DNA from: Stachybotrys elegans
Taxonomy: Eukaryota > Ascomycota > Sordariomycetes > Hypocreales > Stachybotryaceae
Length of the DNA: 64,000 bases
NCBI GenBank assembly: GCA_020746835.1
Contig: JAGPNK010000007.1
Coordinates: 1,845,501-1,909,500 of the forward strand
Direction: 5' to 3'
Under the pieces are notes generated by a model that was given only the letters and a program-made list of their open reading frames with translations, had not been told where the DNA came from and made no database searches. Shown here in pieces: positions 12,866 through 22,963 of the stretch (position 1 is the stretch's first letter; each line of letters starts with the position of its first letter). Made by a program: the position numbers and the translations under genes.

Positions 12866-14242
12866 TCAGCCCATGCCGGCGTACTTGAACCAGTTGGGCC
12901 GGCAGTCCTCGCGGTGCAGCCAGGCTTCGCCGTCGGTTAGGCGGCCCGTCACGCAGCCCTTGCATTTGGGGGAGTTGGGACAGTTGAAGAAGGGGATGTG
13001 CTGGTAGCCGATGTCGCGGAACCTGTGCAATGGTTAGTATCGCGTGAAATAGAAGAGCGGATGGGATGGAGAGCAGCCCAGGTGCTGTACTGACCAGTGA
13101 ATCTTGCTCGAGTCCTCAAACAAACCCAGAGCAATACTATGAACCGGTGCATCGCCCCAGCGCTCGTAGAAGAAGCCACCTGCACGGTCGAGGTGGTTGA
13201 AATAGTCCTCGTACGTCTTGCTCCTCCAAAACTCCATGTCGGCCACCTCAAAGTTGCTCCAGAAGTGACACGTCGAGTAGCCCTGGGCCTTCTTGTTATG
13301 CTCGGGCCGCTTGATGTCGTCGGTGACCCACTTCATGGCGCTGTTCTCGTGGAGGGCGTTGGGGTTCTCGGCGAGGAACTTGACCGTCTCGGGCCACAGG
13401 CTGGGCAGGGTCTTGGGGTCGTCGTAGAGGTTGATGGTGAAGCCGTACGTCTTGTTGTTGTCGTACATGTAGCGGAAGACGTCGTAGTCGACGTCGCAGA
13501 AGAAGTGCACCTTGGGCTCGACGCGCCAGTAGTACCGCGTGTGCTCGAGGGCCGGGTGCTTGTAGAAGAGGCCGCTGTTCCACCGGCACATCTGGTGGTA
13601 CGACATCATCTTGGCGTACTGAACGCCCTTCTTCTCGAGGATGGCGGCCGACTCGTCGAATATCGCTTGGTCGATCCAGGAGGGGGTGTCCCAATGCTCG
13701 GCGGGGATAAGCTCTGGGAGAGAAGCAAGATTAGTCTTTCTTTCGCGATGGGTAGATGGACAGCGGAAGGCCTACCGTAGTTGCACTTGGCATTGGTTGC
13801 GGCACTCGTCTTCTTCTTGAACTCCTCGGTGAAGGGCTTGTCGTTGAAAAAGGTCCAAGGGTAGTTGAACTTGTTATTCCACGTCCTCTCGAGGTCGATC
13901 ATGGACGACACCATGTCGTCGACCTCTTCGTTCCTCACCAGCGCCAGGAGGGTCGCATTGATGCGGTCCGTGTCGACGGCATCCGGCGCATATCGATCCG
14001 ATGCCCGGACAAGCGTGCCCTCGGGTTCTCCCGTCGCTGCAACGCACAATTGTCAGCCTGCTGAGAATGAACAGGCAGAAGTCGAGCTACCTACGGTCAA
14101 GATTTGGATCGCGCTCAAAGTTGAGGTATCGGTCGCCAGGACCGTGCAGCGACGGCGTCGGCTTGAGGATCTGGTAAATGAAGAAGCACCACAGCACCAC
14201 AGCGGCGACCATCAGCGCCCGAAAGGGACGTGCGATGGCCAT
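12866..14242 (-). CDS. Alpha-1,2-mannosyltransferase, glycosyltransferase family 15 (KRE2/MNT1/KTR type, 394 aa)
   Basis: Four exons on the complement: 14242-14095, 14036-13776, 13713-13095 and 13022-12866; all phases agree. The product starts with a short cytosolic tail and a signal anchor (about residues 9-24), so it is a type II Golgi membrane protein. The catalytic domain carries the GT15 signature around YWRVEPKVHFFCDVDYDVF, followed by FYERWGDAPVHSIALGLF and the cysteine-rich FFNCPNSPKCKGC region near the C-terminus. Family members add alpha-1,2-mannose to N- and O-linked glycans from GDP-mannose. The length is usual. Its promoter region (14243-14732) is shared with the divergent GCP5 gene. 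Confidence 0.93.
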
Positions 14243-14732
14243 GCTGGTCCGGCGTCGAGGGAGGGCAGGGCGGCTGCTGGAAACCGAAACCGAGGTGTGC
14301 CAGGTCTTTCAAGCATCCATGAGCGACGTGCCACCAAGTCTCGTGGTCGCGAGCAATGGCGAAAGTGCCGTCGGGTGAAGCCACCGAGAGGGGATTTATT
14401 TTCGGATCGATTCGCGATAAGGGCGGGTTGAGGGTGCTGTTTTCAGGTTGTACAAGAATGTTGGTCTTGGGCTGTCAAAATACTTGGTTAAGCAAGTAGT
14501 AGGAGGGAGCTTGGTCGAGTTACGTTACCAAGATCTGCCGCCCAAGAGCCAGGACCTTGGCTGGCGGATGGAAAGGGGGCTAGCGTGCATGGGTGGGCGG
14601 TGTGGCTGATGCAAGATCGTGGCGCAGCGGACGCGCCATGGAAGGTGCCGATGCCGATGCCGACGCGTCTAATTTAACGTCATCCACTCAACCCGGCTCT
14701 CATTGTCAAGCACATGATGGCCCAATCTTGCC
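14243..14732. promoter_or_regulatory. Divergent promoter region, GT15 mannosyltransferase / GCP5
   Basis: 490 bp between two divergent start codons. It must hold both 5' UTRs and promoters. I see no clear TATA box. Confidence 0.5.
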
Positions 14733-17303
14733 ATGTCGTTTGCTGCAAGATTGGGGCCCCTGACCGAGGAGCTAATCCAGAGCCTCAGACCTTCCCTCCA
14801 GGTATGCCACTACTGTTGTTGTGGCTTTAAAGCATGTCTGCTAACACATGTCCAGGGCGATGCCAAAGCCACCAGAGCAGCTCGTGATGCTGCCTTGCAG
14901 GCGTTGAAGTCGCATACATTCCTCCGAACTAACCAGTTCGAGGTCAAGCATAGTCTGGACGGGCTTGAAGAGCGCTTCCGCATCAATCATCGGGATGGCT
15001 TGGCAGACGCCCTGAGGGAGCGGCTGGACGCTCTTGACCGAGCGCCTGAGAAATGGCATCCTGAAATCCTGTCACTCTTGCTGGAACTTTCGGACCAGCC
15101 GACGTTCAAAACAAGGCTCAGCGACTTGTATGCGTTGCGGCCAGACGAGGAGGCACCAGAAAAGTCATTGAAATGGGAGGACATTGCAAGAGAAGAAAGA
15201 TGGGACGAGGATCCAGATCTTTGGGCTACGGTCCGATATGCCAACAGCTCCGACGAAGAGAGCTACCACGATGGAGCTGATGATTCAGCTTCCACGGCAA
15301 GCACGGGGGATTCGGACATTGTGGGAACGACAGCCGAGGATTTGATCATCAGCCCTCAAGACGCACCGCTGCTCGAAAGCGTGAAGGAAGCGCAGCACTG
15401 GCGTATCGACACCCCTCAGCGCAACTCCTCGGGACAAGCGCGCTTGATTGCCGTCTCGGAGGTGCAGGTCCTTCGAGAGGTCTTGTTTATGCTCCAGGGA
15501 CTTCCAACTACGCTCTTCCACAGCGACTCAACAGTTGTGCCTGCTTTTCAAACGCCACACCTGGCCTGGGAGACACACAAGGCCCTGCTTAACAGCTTTG
15601 CCGAATATGGCAGACATCTGACGATGCTCCGGGACTTTGCGGAGATGCCGCGGCCTATACCCCTGACGCAAGCCTTCCAGGCCTGTGTTTCCGACCGGTT
15701 ACGGGACTTTGACGCGCGGATTGCCCAGATTGAAGCACGCTTTGTCTGCCCCGGCGACCAGGTTGTCGTGAGCCTGATTGCTGTGAAAAATGAGCTGGAT
15801 GCCCCCGTGAGCTCACTCGTGAGTCTGGCCGACATAGTGGCTCAGTTTGTGGGTACTCAGACGCCGCATTCCTTTCACTATCTGGAGCTTCTGTTCTCGG
15901 CAGCGAATCGAGCGCAGGAAGCAGGAATGCAATCTACGTACGAGTTTCTGGCGCGGATATTTATGGAGTGCTTCGTCGTCTATCTACGACCTATTCGCGG
16001 GTGGATGGACGAAGGCCACCTGCTCCCTGACGATGAGATCTTCTTCGTCACTGATACGGCCAAGAAGGTATCTTGGCACAGAGTATGGCAGGACCGTTTC
16101 ACGCTGCGCAGGAAGCACAATGGCGCATTGCATGCCCCGGATTTCCTGCACCCAGCCCTCAGCAAGATATTCAACGCTGGAAAGAGCATTGTGATTCTGA
16201 AGCAGCTCGGAGGGAGCGAGGCGAAGCTAAATCGCCAGGCTGAACAAGAACCCGCGCTGGATTTCGAGACGATTTGCCCTCGAGGCGTGCAGCTTGCGCC
16301 GTTTGCAGACTTGTTCGACGCTGCCTTTGAGCGATGGATTCAGAGCAAGTACCGGAAGACGTCGACGATTTTGATTGATATCCTGTTTCGCAAGTACAAG
16401 CTGTCGTCGCGCCTGGATGCCCTGCAGCGCTTGTACTTTATGTCGGACGGCTCTGCGGCCGCTGCCTTTTGCGACGAACTGTTTGCCACTCTCGATGCGT
16501 TGAAACCTTCCTGGCACGATCGGTACGCGCTGACGGCGCTCGGGCAGGATTCATATGCGTCAATCGACTCGAGCTATCTGACCGTCGATGTAGAGCCGGA
16601 AGGGAGACATGTTCCCATCGCTGAAGCGAGAGATTCAGTTAGGGCGGCTCTACCACACATCAGTTTCAGTTATCGCCTCGCTTGGCCTATACAGATGATC
16701 ATATCCGAGGAGAGCATGTCTCACTACCGAGCAACTTTTACCTTGCTCTTACAGGTGAAGAGGGCATTGTACGCTCTGCACAAAACCCGCCTGTCCGAAG
16801 CTCAGTGGATGGGTGAGCTGCTGCGGGAAAGTTCCCTGTTCTACTCTGCGCGGAATCAGCTCGTCTGGTTCTGCACAACGATTCTATCCTACCTCACCAG
16901 CTTGGTCCTCGCGCCCAACATCCTGCTGATGCACCGGGACCTCGAGGCCGCGCAGGATGTCGATGCCATGATCTCCATCCACGCATCCGCCATGAAGCTA
17001 ATCATCGACGAGGCGTGCCTTGGGACCAGGCTATCGCCTATACGGGACTGTATGCTGGATGTTTTCGACCTCGCCATCAAGCTGGAGCAGGTGCACGGGA
17101 CAGATATTGCCGGGGGCGCGGAGGCCGTGGCTTGGTATTCGACGGTGCTCACGCAGATCAAGGCTGACTTTGGGAAGCATCTACGTTTCATATGTGGAGG
17201 GCTACGGAGCGTGGCGAGAGCCAGCGGCGACACACAGTCGGCAAAGTGGGATCTGCTCGCTGAGATGCTGCAGAGTGGAAGTCGAGATGATAGACGATAT
17301 TAG
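14733..17303 (+). CDS. Gamma-tubulin complex component GCP5 (Spc97/Spc98 family, 838 aa)
   Basis: Two exons: 14733-14801 and 14856-17303. The 54-nt intron (GTATGC donor, GCTAAC branch, CCAG acceptor) is a multiple of three without a stop, so the unspliced frame stays open with 18 spurious cysteine-rich residues. The N-terminus carries the GCP5/Mod21 signature (FEVKHSLDGLEERF, then KWHPEILSLLLELSDQPTFK). The rest matches the Spc97/Spc98 fold: GRIP1 from about residue 230, with VLREVLFMLQGLPT, and GRIP2 in the C-terminal third, with YRLAWPIQMIISEESM. GCP5 is a lateral component of the gamma-tubulin ring complex that nucleates microtubules at spindle pole bodies. The family is clear; the GCP5 rather than GCP4/6 call rests on the N-terminal domain. 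Confidence 0.88.
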   Translation: MSFAARLGPLTEELIQSLRPSLQVCHYCCCGFKACLLTHVQGDAKATRAARDAALQALKSHTFLRTNQFEVKHSLDGLEERFRINHRDGLADALRERLDALDRAPEKWHPEILSLLLELSDQPTFKTRLSDLYALRPDEEAPEKSLKWEDIAREERWDEDPDLWATVRYANSSDEESYHDGADDSASTASTGDSDIVGTTAEDLIISPQDAPLLESVKEAQHWRIDTPQRNSSGQARLIAVSEVQVLREVLFMLQGLPTTLFHSDSTVVPAFQTPHLAWETHKALLNSFAEYGRHLTMLRDFAEMPRPIPLTQAFQACVSDRLRDFDARIAQIEARFVCPGDQVVVSLIAVKNELDAPVSSLVSLADIVAQFVGTQTPHSFHYLELLFSAANRAQEAGMQSTYEFLARIFMECFVVYLRPIRGWMDEGHLLPDDEIFFVTDTAKKVSWHRVWQDRFTLRRKHNGALHAPDFLHPALSKIFNAGKSIVILKQLGGSEAKLNRQAEQEPALDFETICPRGVQLAPFADLFDAAFERWIQSKYRKTSTILIDILFRKYKLSSRLDALQRLYFMSDGSAAAAFCDELFATLDALKPSWHDRYALTALGQDSYASIDSSYLTVDVEPEGRHVPIAEARDSVRAALPHISFSYRLAWPIQMIISEESMSHYRATFTLLLQVKRALYALHKTRLSEAQWMGELLRESSLFYSARNQLVWFCTTILSYLTSLVLAPNILLMHRDLEAAQDVDAMISIHASAMKLIIDEACLGTRLSPIRDCMLDVFDLAIKLEQVHGTDIAGGAEAVAWYSTVLTQIKADFGKHLRFICGGLRSVARASGDTQSAKWDLLAEMLQSGSRDDRRY

Positions 17304-17378
17304 ACCATGAATGCATGAATTGATACCCCACAGTGTGTTTTTCTGGAGTCATTTCTTTGTACATGCGCTGCCGCATCA

Positions 17379-18182
17379 TCACGGCTCGGCTGCCTCCTCG
17401 GCGTCCAAATCAGCCTTCAGCCGATCCGCAAAGAACTTCATCATGGGCAGAACCTCCTCCATATCCTGCGGCATGCCAATGTCCTTCCTCTTCCACCGGA
17501 TTGCCGTGACGTTCTTGAACTCGTTCTTGACGGCGTCGGCCTGGTCCTCGTCCAGCTGCAGGAGGAAGGCCGCCGTGAGGCTCTTCTCGCGCGCGCTGCT
17601 TGTCGACACCATGGACATAGGCAGCGGCCCGCCTATCGAGACGACGCCCTTGAAGTACGTGTCCTTCTTCTTCTGCTGCTGCAGCGCCTCGTCGCCCTCC
17701 GTGACGTCTACGACCGCCGGGGCGGAGCGCAGCCGCGACGCCAGGCCCAGCGCCAGCGAGCCGCCCTGCCCGAAGCCAAAGAGCATGATGTCGCGCGTCT
17801 CCCAGCCGAGCTTCTCCATCAGGAAACCCTTGATGACCTTGTCCATGACGAGCTGCGCGGCGCGCTCAAACCCGGGGTCATCGTCGACGTCGCCCGTGTC
17901 CGGGTCGATCTTGAGGTCGTCGCCCCAGTGGAAGTGGCGCGGCTCCGGCGACGAGATGATGTAGGCGGGCAGGGGCGCCGTGCCGCGGACCGAGATGGCC
18001 GCGACGCCGGGCAGGTTGGTGTTCTTGGCGAAGCCGGCAAACGGCGGCTCGTAGTCGCCCAGGCCGTGGAAGAGGACGAGGAAGGCCGTCGTGGACTCGG
18101 GCGGCGAGGGCATGTGTGTGGCGATGGGCATGGTGGAGGAGAGCTCGGCAAAGTCTGCCTCTGTGGGGATTCGAGGGGGCAT
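17379..18182 (-). CDS. Acyl-protein-thioesterase-like alpha/beta hydrolase lacking the catalytic triad (267 aa)
   Basis: Single exon. The fold of the phospholipase/carboxylesterase (APT) family is readable: a VLFHGLGDY oxyanion strand at residues 36-44, then the nucleophile elbow, then a C-terminal helix. The elbow reads GFGQGG (136-141), so glycine 138 replaces the serine of the family motif GFSQGG. At the position of the catalytic histidine (GM-x-H in APT1) the sequence is GMPQ, with glutamine 239, and the usual HGD segment with the acid is replaced by LQLDEDQ. By this reading it cannot act as a serine esterase and would be a pseudo-hydrolase, perhaps a binding protein. No signal peptide is evident. 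It ends 75 bp from the convergent GCP5 stop codon. Confidence 0.85.
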   Translation of the reverse strand: MPPRIPTEADFAELSSTMPIATHMPSPPESTTAFLVLFHGLGDYEPPFAGFAKNTNLPGVAAISVRGTAPLPAYIISSPEPRHFHWGDDLKIDPDTGDVDDDPGFERAAQLVMDKVIKGFLMEKLGWETRDIMLFGFGQGGSLALGLASRLRSAPAVVDVTEGDEALQQQKKKDTYFKGVVSIGGPLPMSMVSTSSAREKSLTAAFLLQLDEDQADAVKNEFKNVTAIRWKRKDIGMPQDMEEVLPMMKFFADRLKADLDAEEAAEP

Positions 18183-18637
18183 GTTGGACGGCTATTGTCC
18201 TTCTTGTCCTTTTGATCTTTTATTATTCTATTTTTTTGCGCGTAGTGTTGTGTTGTGATGTGAGCTGAGGTGGATGAGTGCAAGATGTGAGATGAGCAAG
18301 ATGGCGATGAGGTTGGATGGTGAAGTGGGAGGAATGACGAATATGGCGGGGCACAGTTTGTGACCAGAGTGAACAGCCAGCCAAAGCCAAAGTCAAACAT
18401 GATCTCACATCATTTTCACTTCACTCTACTAAAAAATTTCAATAACAATAAATTTATTTAATGAGTGGAAAACGATTATCAAAGGCCAAATTGCTTTTGA
18501 ACCGTCATAGATATGTAAAGCCTAGTACTTTATCCTCATATCCCAATCGCTCTGTCTAAATGACTGTGGTATCCAAACGCCCCTCGCGCCATCGTCTAAA
18601 TAAGTTTAAAAAAAAATCCCATGTATATCAGTCCCAT
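18183..18637. other. Intergenic region between two minus-strand genes
   Basis: 455 bp holding the promoter of the APT-like gene (pyrimidine-rich on the minus strand) and the 3' UTR of the LCCL gene. The part nearest the LCCL stop codon is AT-rich (about 18425-18480). No coding signal. Confidence 0.55.
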
Positions 18638-20662
18638 CTACGTCTTCCATCTCTGCTCCTCGCCCGTGCTCCGCGCCTTGACTCGCGAAGGTCCAGCTTC
18701 CATCTCCTGCCATTCGCCGTCCACCGTCCAGATACCTGCCTTGGTGTAGTCGCCATTGGAACTGCCGTCCATGAATGCGAAGCGGAAATACTCGGGGAGC
18801 TCGAGAGTGGTGTTTCTCGCCCAGACAAACTCCTCGTGCGGATCAAATGCGTCGTCAAAGTAGGCCCGGAAGCGCTCTACATCGTTAACGAGGACGCTGA
18901 TTCCATCAAAGCGTCGATCTGTTGGCGCCTCCCACGTGAAGGTGATGCTGGATGTCGAATCGATATTGCTGCTGTTGCTCATGGAAATATCTGGGGTAAG
19001 GATGATAGGGAGCTCGGTGCCCAGCTGGGCGTCGCCCTGGAGAGCCGCCGAGGTCTGCAGCACCGGGTCGAAACCCCACCGCGCAATTCCGTTGATGAAC
19101 AGACCAATCAACAGTCCCTGATACAGGAGTGAGGGTCGCGTCTGAATACTTGTTCCGGGAAGGAGTAGCAGCGCCAGGACGTAATGGTGCAGTCGGAGAT
19201 TCAAGCCCGGTAGAAGCAGAGCAATGACAATGCCTGCGATGAAGAGTGCGTATAGCTTGATGTATTTGATGAAGCGGCCTTCCTGTCGGAAGAACCAGAT
19301 CTGCGTCACAATAATGACAAAAAGGACAATGACGATGATGGCCAGGGCAGCTCGTGCACCAGGCTGCTGTTCGAGATCATGGCCCGTCAGCCGCTGAATA
19401 GGGATAAAGCTCAAGGTATAATTGTCCAAGGCCCCGACCCAGCAGGCGCCCAGCCACAGGACCGTCTTCTCAATCTGTGCCGTGAGCTTGGTCAGCGTGC
19501 GGCGCACGCCCATCTTGTCGTACATGACCCAGGCACAGAACATGGCTGGCACAAACTTGCCCAGGATGTTGGAGAAGAGCGCGGTGATGTTGCTGTGAGG
19601 CGGCGGGTCCGTGGCGATGCCTGTGGTCCAGAAGATGCCGACAAAGCTGGCGAAGAAGAACAGGCAGGACGAGGAGGTGAAGAGGGAGAGGATGCTGAGG
19701 AAGACGACAGAGATGCTGAAGAGGGCCCATCGGTTATCCGTGGCGGAGCATGCTATGTCGTCGACGAATTCAAATGAGAGGGGAAAGTAGGAGTCGAAGC
19801 CGACACTCTCGATCCCGTTCTGCGTCGTACTGGCAAAGTTGTCCCGCTGCCCGATCAACCTTACAACACCACAGCCTCCGTTGGAATTTGAAATGACGCC
19901 GGCATGCACAGCGGCGCCGCAGATGAAGGAGTCGCCACGATAAAACGTCTGCTGGCGGTCTTGGCCAGACGACGGGCCGCCGATGACGAACGCCCGATAG
20001 ATGATTTCCTGGTCTCCCACCGCTCGTGGGTTCAGCACGTGGTGGCTTTCGCAATTGCCAGGACACGTGAAGGGGAACCCGCTGTTGTTAAAGGGCCTGC
20101 AGTCGTTTCCGTCCTGTCCGCAGGTGTTGCCGGCGCCCCAATACGTGGTTCCGCACCCAATGCTATTGGGGGTCCCCCATCCCGCAATCTCGCTCGTCCT
20201 CGTACCCTGGCGAGCCACGAGCACGAACGTTATGAGCCATAGGCTGAGGTACACAAAGACGAGCCACAGGCGGTGCTTGCCCTTGGGAAGGAAGCGGTCG
20301 ACGAGGCGCAGGGGGAATTCCTGGACGGCCGGGAAAAAGGGCTTTATGCGGTACGGCTGCGGGTTGGGAGGCCCTCGCGTCCACTGAGCGGCGGATCGGA
20401 TGACTCGGCGCACGGGAAAGGGCACCCAGGCCCATTTCTTCTTGGTATCGTCGTTTGCATCTTGTATGAAGCGCGGGGTTGGCGATGAGAGGCTATCGCT
20501 GTCGTCGGGTCGAGCCGCGTCAGCAAGCGGCGCATCCGGATGGCCGTCGTCGTGGTTTACATTGCGTCTCTGGTGTTGGGCGGAAGCGTCGGGGGCGCGA
20601 TCGCCGTCGTCTCGGTCTCGGTCAGCCATCAAGGGCTGGTTCTCGTCGTTACTCTCGTCCAT
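18638..20662 (-). CDS. LCCL-domain polytopic membrane protein (674 aa)
   Basis: Single exon. I start at the ATG at 20662 (MDESNDENQPLMAD); the open frame continues 35 codons upstream but with no protein-like features. Residues 1-75 are acidic and disordered. A transmembrane segment lies near 132-151, followed by an LCCL domain at about 168-295. Its conserved cysteines are visible: SIGCGTTYWG, then CGQDGNDC, FTCPGNC, FICGAAVHAGV and GGCGVVRL. Several more hydrophobic helices follow from about residue 311 (SISVVFLSILSLF, ALAIIVIVLFVIIVTQIWFF, LFIAGIVIALLLPGL and others), then a soluble C-terminal domain of about 170 residues. The architecture is typical of fungal LCCL membrane proteins, whose function is not established. 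The LCCL module should face the lumen or outside. Confidence 0.9.
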   Translation of the reverse strand: MDESNDENQPLMADRDRDDGDRAPDASAQHQRRNVNHDDGHPDAPLADAARPDDSDSLSSPTPRFIQDANDDTKKKWAWVPFPVRRVIRSAAQWTRGPPNPQPYRIKPFFPAVQEFPLRLVDRFLPKGKHRLWLVFVYLSLWLITFVLVARQGTRTSEIAGWGTPNSIGCGTTYWGAGNTCGQDGNDCRPFNNSGFPFTCPGNCESHHVLNPRAVGDQEIIYRAFVIGGPSSGQDRQQTFYRGDSFICGAAVHAGVISNSNGGCGVVRLIGQRDNFASTTQNGIESVGFDSYFPLSFEFVDDIACSATDNRWALFSISVVFLSILSLFTSSSCLFFFASFVGIFWTTGIATDPPPHSNITALFSNILGKFVPAMFCAWVMYDKMGVRRTLTKLTAQIEKTVLWLGACWVGALDNYTLSFIPIQRLTGHDLEQQPGARAALAIIVIVLFVIIVTQIWFFRQEGRFIKYIKLYALFIAGIVIALLLPGLNLRLHHYVLALLLLPGTSIQTRPSLLYQGLLIGLFINGIARWGFDPVLQTSAALQGDAQLGTELPIILTPDISMSNSSNIDSTSSITFTWEAPTDRRFDGISVLVNDVERFRAYFDDAFDPHEEFVWARNTTLELPEYFRFAFMDGSSNGDYTKAGIWTVDGEWQEMEAGPSRVKARSTGEEQRWKT

Positions 20663-21448
20663 GTGCAGGGAGAAAGGAAGAGAGAGAGGAAGAGGATGGC
20701 AGGAGGAGGCGGCAACTCTCCGTATTCTGCAGGGCCCCCAGGGAGGCTCAGAGACGGTAAAACGCAAGCGCTACGGTTGATCCTCAGGGCCGGGATTCCC
20801 GTACTGGAAACTGCTGGTGGGTCGGTCAGCCTGACAGCCCGTGTTTCGGACGATGCCAAGCTTTGCGCAGGGTTGGGTACTAATGGACCGAGAATGAACA
20901 AGGTCGCTGCGTTGTTCATCTGTGCAGTGCTGCAAGGGGAAAGGAAGAGCATAGAATACCTGACATACTTGTATGCAAGTTAGCACCTTAGTACTAGTGG
21001 TAGGTAAGCCCAGGCATGTTGGTGATTGCTGTTCTGGTCTAGCAGAGGTTCTATGCTCTTTCCTCAAGCCTCACCAAGCCACAGACAGCCTCAGTGCGCC
21101 CCTGCTAGTACCTTTGTAGGCTAGAGTCCTCGCTAGTCCCCATTAGTGAACATCCCCTATTCGGGCAATATGAATTTTGGGCATGGTCTCTCTGCCTGGT
21201 GGTGCGGCTGAACACCGGCTAGGTATCCTCTGCGCCTGAAAGCTGTCTTGTCATTGAAGCTTTTCAAGTTTATTTCGATATCGTCACGATACGCAGCCGA
21301 TCCTTTTCCAGGGCTCCATACAAGGATCCGCGCGGCCGGATCACGTCCTCTTCTTATTGTCTCTCATTAAATATCACTTTTGGCTCACAGTGCCCGCCAT
21401 CGACTCGTATAGAGTGAAACCCCGCTGCAGTCGTCACATCATGACAAG
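20663..21448. promoter_or_regulatory. Divergent promoter region, LCCL protein / QTRT2
   Basis: About 790 bp between divergent start codons. No coding signal and no clear TATA box; it includes TACCTAGTA-like short repeats around 20985-21135. Confidence 0.45.
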
Positions 21449-22963
21449 ATGAGCGTATCGGCGCCAGATCAGGACATCGACATGTCGGCACGCACCGTCT
21501 TCCAGGCCCTGGGCTCATCCCCGACTGGCGGAATATCAGCCCGGCTAGGTCGGCTGTCTTTTCCGGGCCGCAAAGTCATCGAGACCCCCAACTTCACGGC
21601 CGCCACGTCGCGAGGTGTCGTGCCTCATCTCACCCCAGACAACATACAAAAACACACCTCATTGGGTGCGGCCTACATGGCCCTTGAAGACTGTATGTAA
21701 GGGCGGGTTGATTCTTGCGGCACTTCGTTTTCCTGACTCGGCATCATAGTCATCGAGAAGAAGGATCCTCCCATCTACAAGACCCCTGGAGGCCACGGCA
21801 AACGCCCACTACACACCTTCACAGCAACTCCCTCTGATATTGTCACCGTTATGGGTGCCAGGCGGTGCCCTCCTGTGGCTACGCCGGTTGGAAACGGAGC
21901 CAAGCATGTTTCCGTCTTCACATCTACCGGCTTCTACAACCTGACCATGCAGCAATTTGCTTCTGCTGTCCAGACGCTACAGCCCGATGTGCTCATCCCT
22001 CTCGCTGATATCCTCCCCACCAGCAACCGAACCAACTCCAAGAAGCTCGTTCGCATGGTGGATCGCACTGAGGAGTGGCTCGACGACTTGTTCCAGCGGA
22101 TTAATTCCCAACAGCTCGAGGCGTTGGGCGTATCCATCTTTGCTCCCGTACTCCCTGTTGAGTACCCCCTTCAGTGGGATTATCTGAGATACCTGGATGA
22201 AGACGTGCTCGAGGCCCTCCGAGGACTCGCTATATACGACGTGGCCTTGCTGCCAGACCTCGTCAACTACAAGTCGCTAGTACCGCTACCCAGGCTGTCC
22301 ATGGATCCCCCCAAGTCGCCCCACGACGTGTTGCGCCAGATTTCTATGGGGGTGGACATTTGTGCGGTTCCCTTCATAAACACCGTGTCTGACGCAGGCA
22401 TAGCTATGGACTTTGCCTTCCCAGCACCCGAGGGTCCGGATTTCAGGCCGATGGGTGTCAACATGTGGTCCCCAGAGCACAGCACATCCCTGAAGCCCTT
22501 GGTGGAGGGATGCCAGTGCTACGCGTGTGTGAAGCATCACCGTGCGTTTGTACAGCACCTGTTGAACGCTAAGGAGATGCTGGGCTGGAACCTTCTCCAG
22601 ATTCACAACCACCATGTCGTCACCGAGTTCTTCCGAGGTATTCGCCAGACCATCGGGCGAGGAATCGACGAGTTCGACCAGTGCAGGCAGCAGTTCCGAG
22701 TTGCGTACGAAGAAGCCCTACCCGAAGGCACAGGTGCACGGCCCAGGGCCCGAGGCTATCACTTCAAGAGCGAGGCGGGACAAGAAAAGATCAACAAGAC
22801 AACATGGCTTGATCTGAACGGCATGCAGGAAGTGCCGGCAGCAAGCGGTGAAGCCAATGGTGTTGAAATAGACGTAGATGATGCGGTGGAGACGCCCCTG
22901 AGACCAGAGGACGACGTTCAAGGTGTCTTGGACAAGAGCTTTGGACAATCGCAAGATAGCTGA
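21449..22963 (+). CDS. QTRT2: Queuine tRNA-ribosyltransferase accessory subunit 2 (QTRT2, 485 aa)
   Basis: Two exons: 21449-21692 and 21750-22963. The intron has a GTATGT donor, a CTGAC branch and a TAG acceptor, and the phase is consistent. The product has the TIM-barrel TGT fold, starting with the family-typical RLGRLSFPGRKVIETPNF and the FTSTGFYNLTM segment. The zinc site is intact as C336-x-C338-x2-C341 with a histidine near 367. In eukaryotes QTRT2 pairs with the catalytic QTRT1 to exchange guanine for queuine at position 34 of GUN-anticodon tRNAs, at the outer mitochondrial membrane in animals. The C-terminal 60 residues are acidic and probably disordered. No QTRT1 gene lies in the window. 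I am confident of QTRT2 over QTRT1 because of the spacing and the long insert after the zinc site. Confidence 0.9.
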
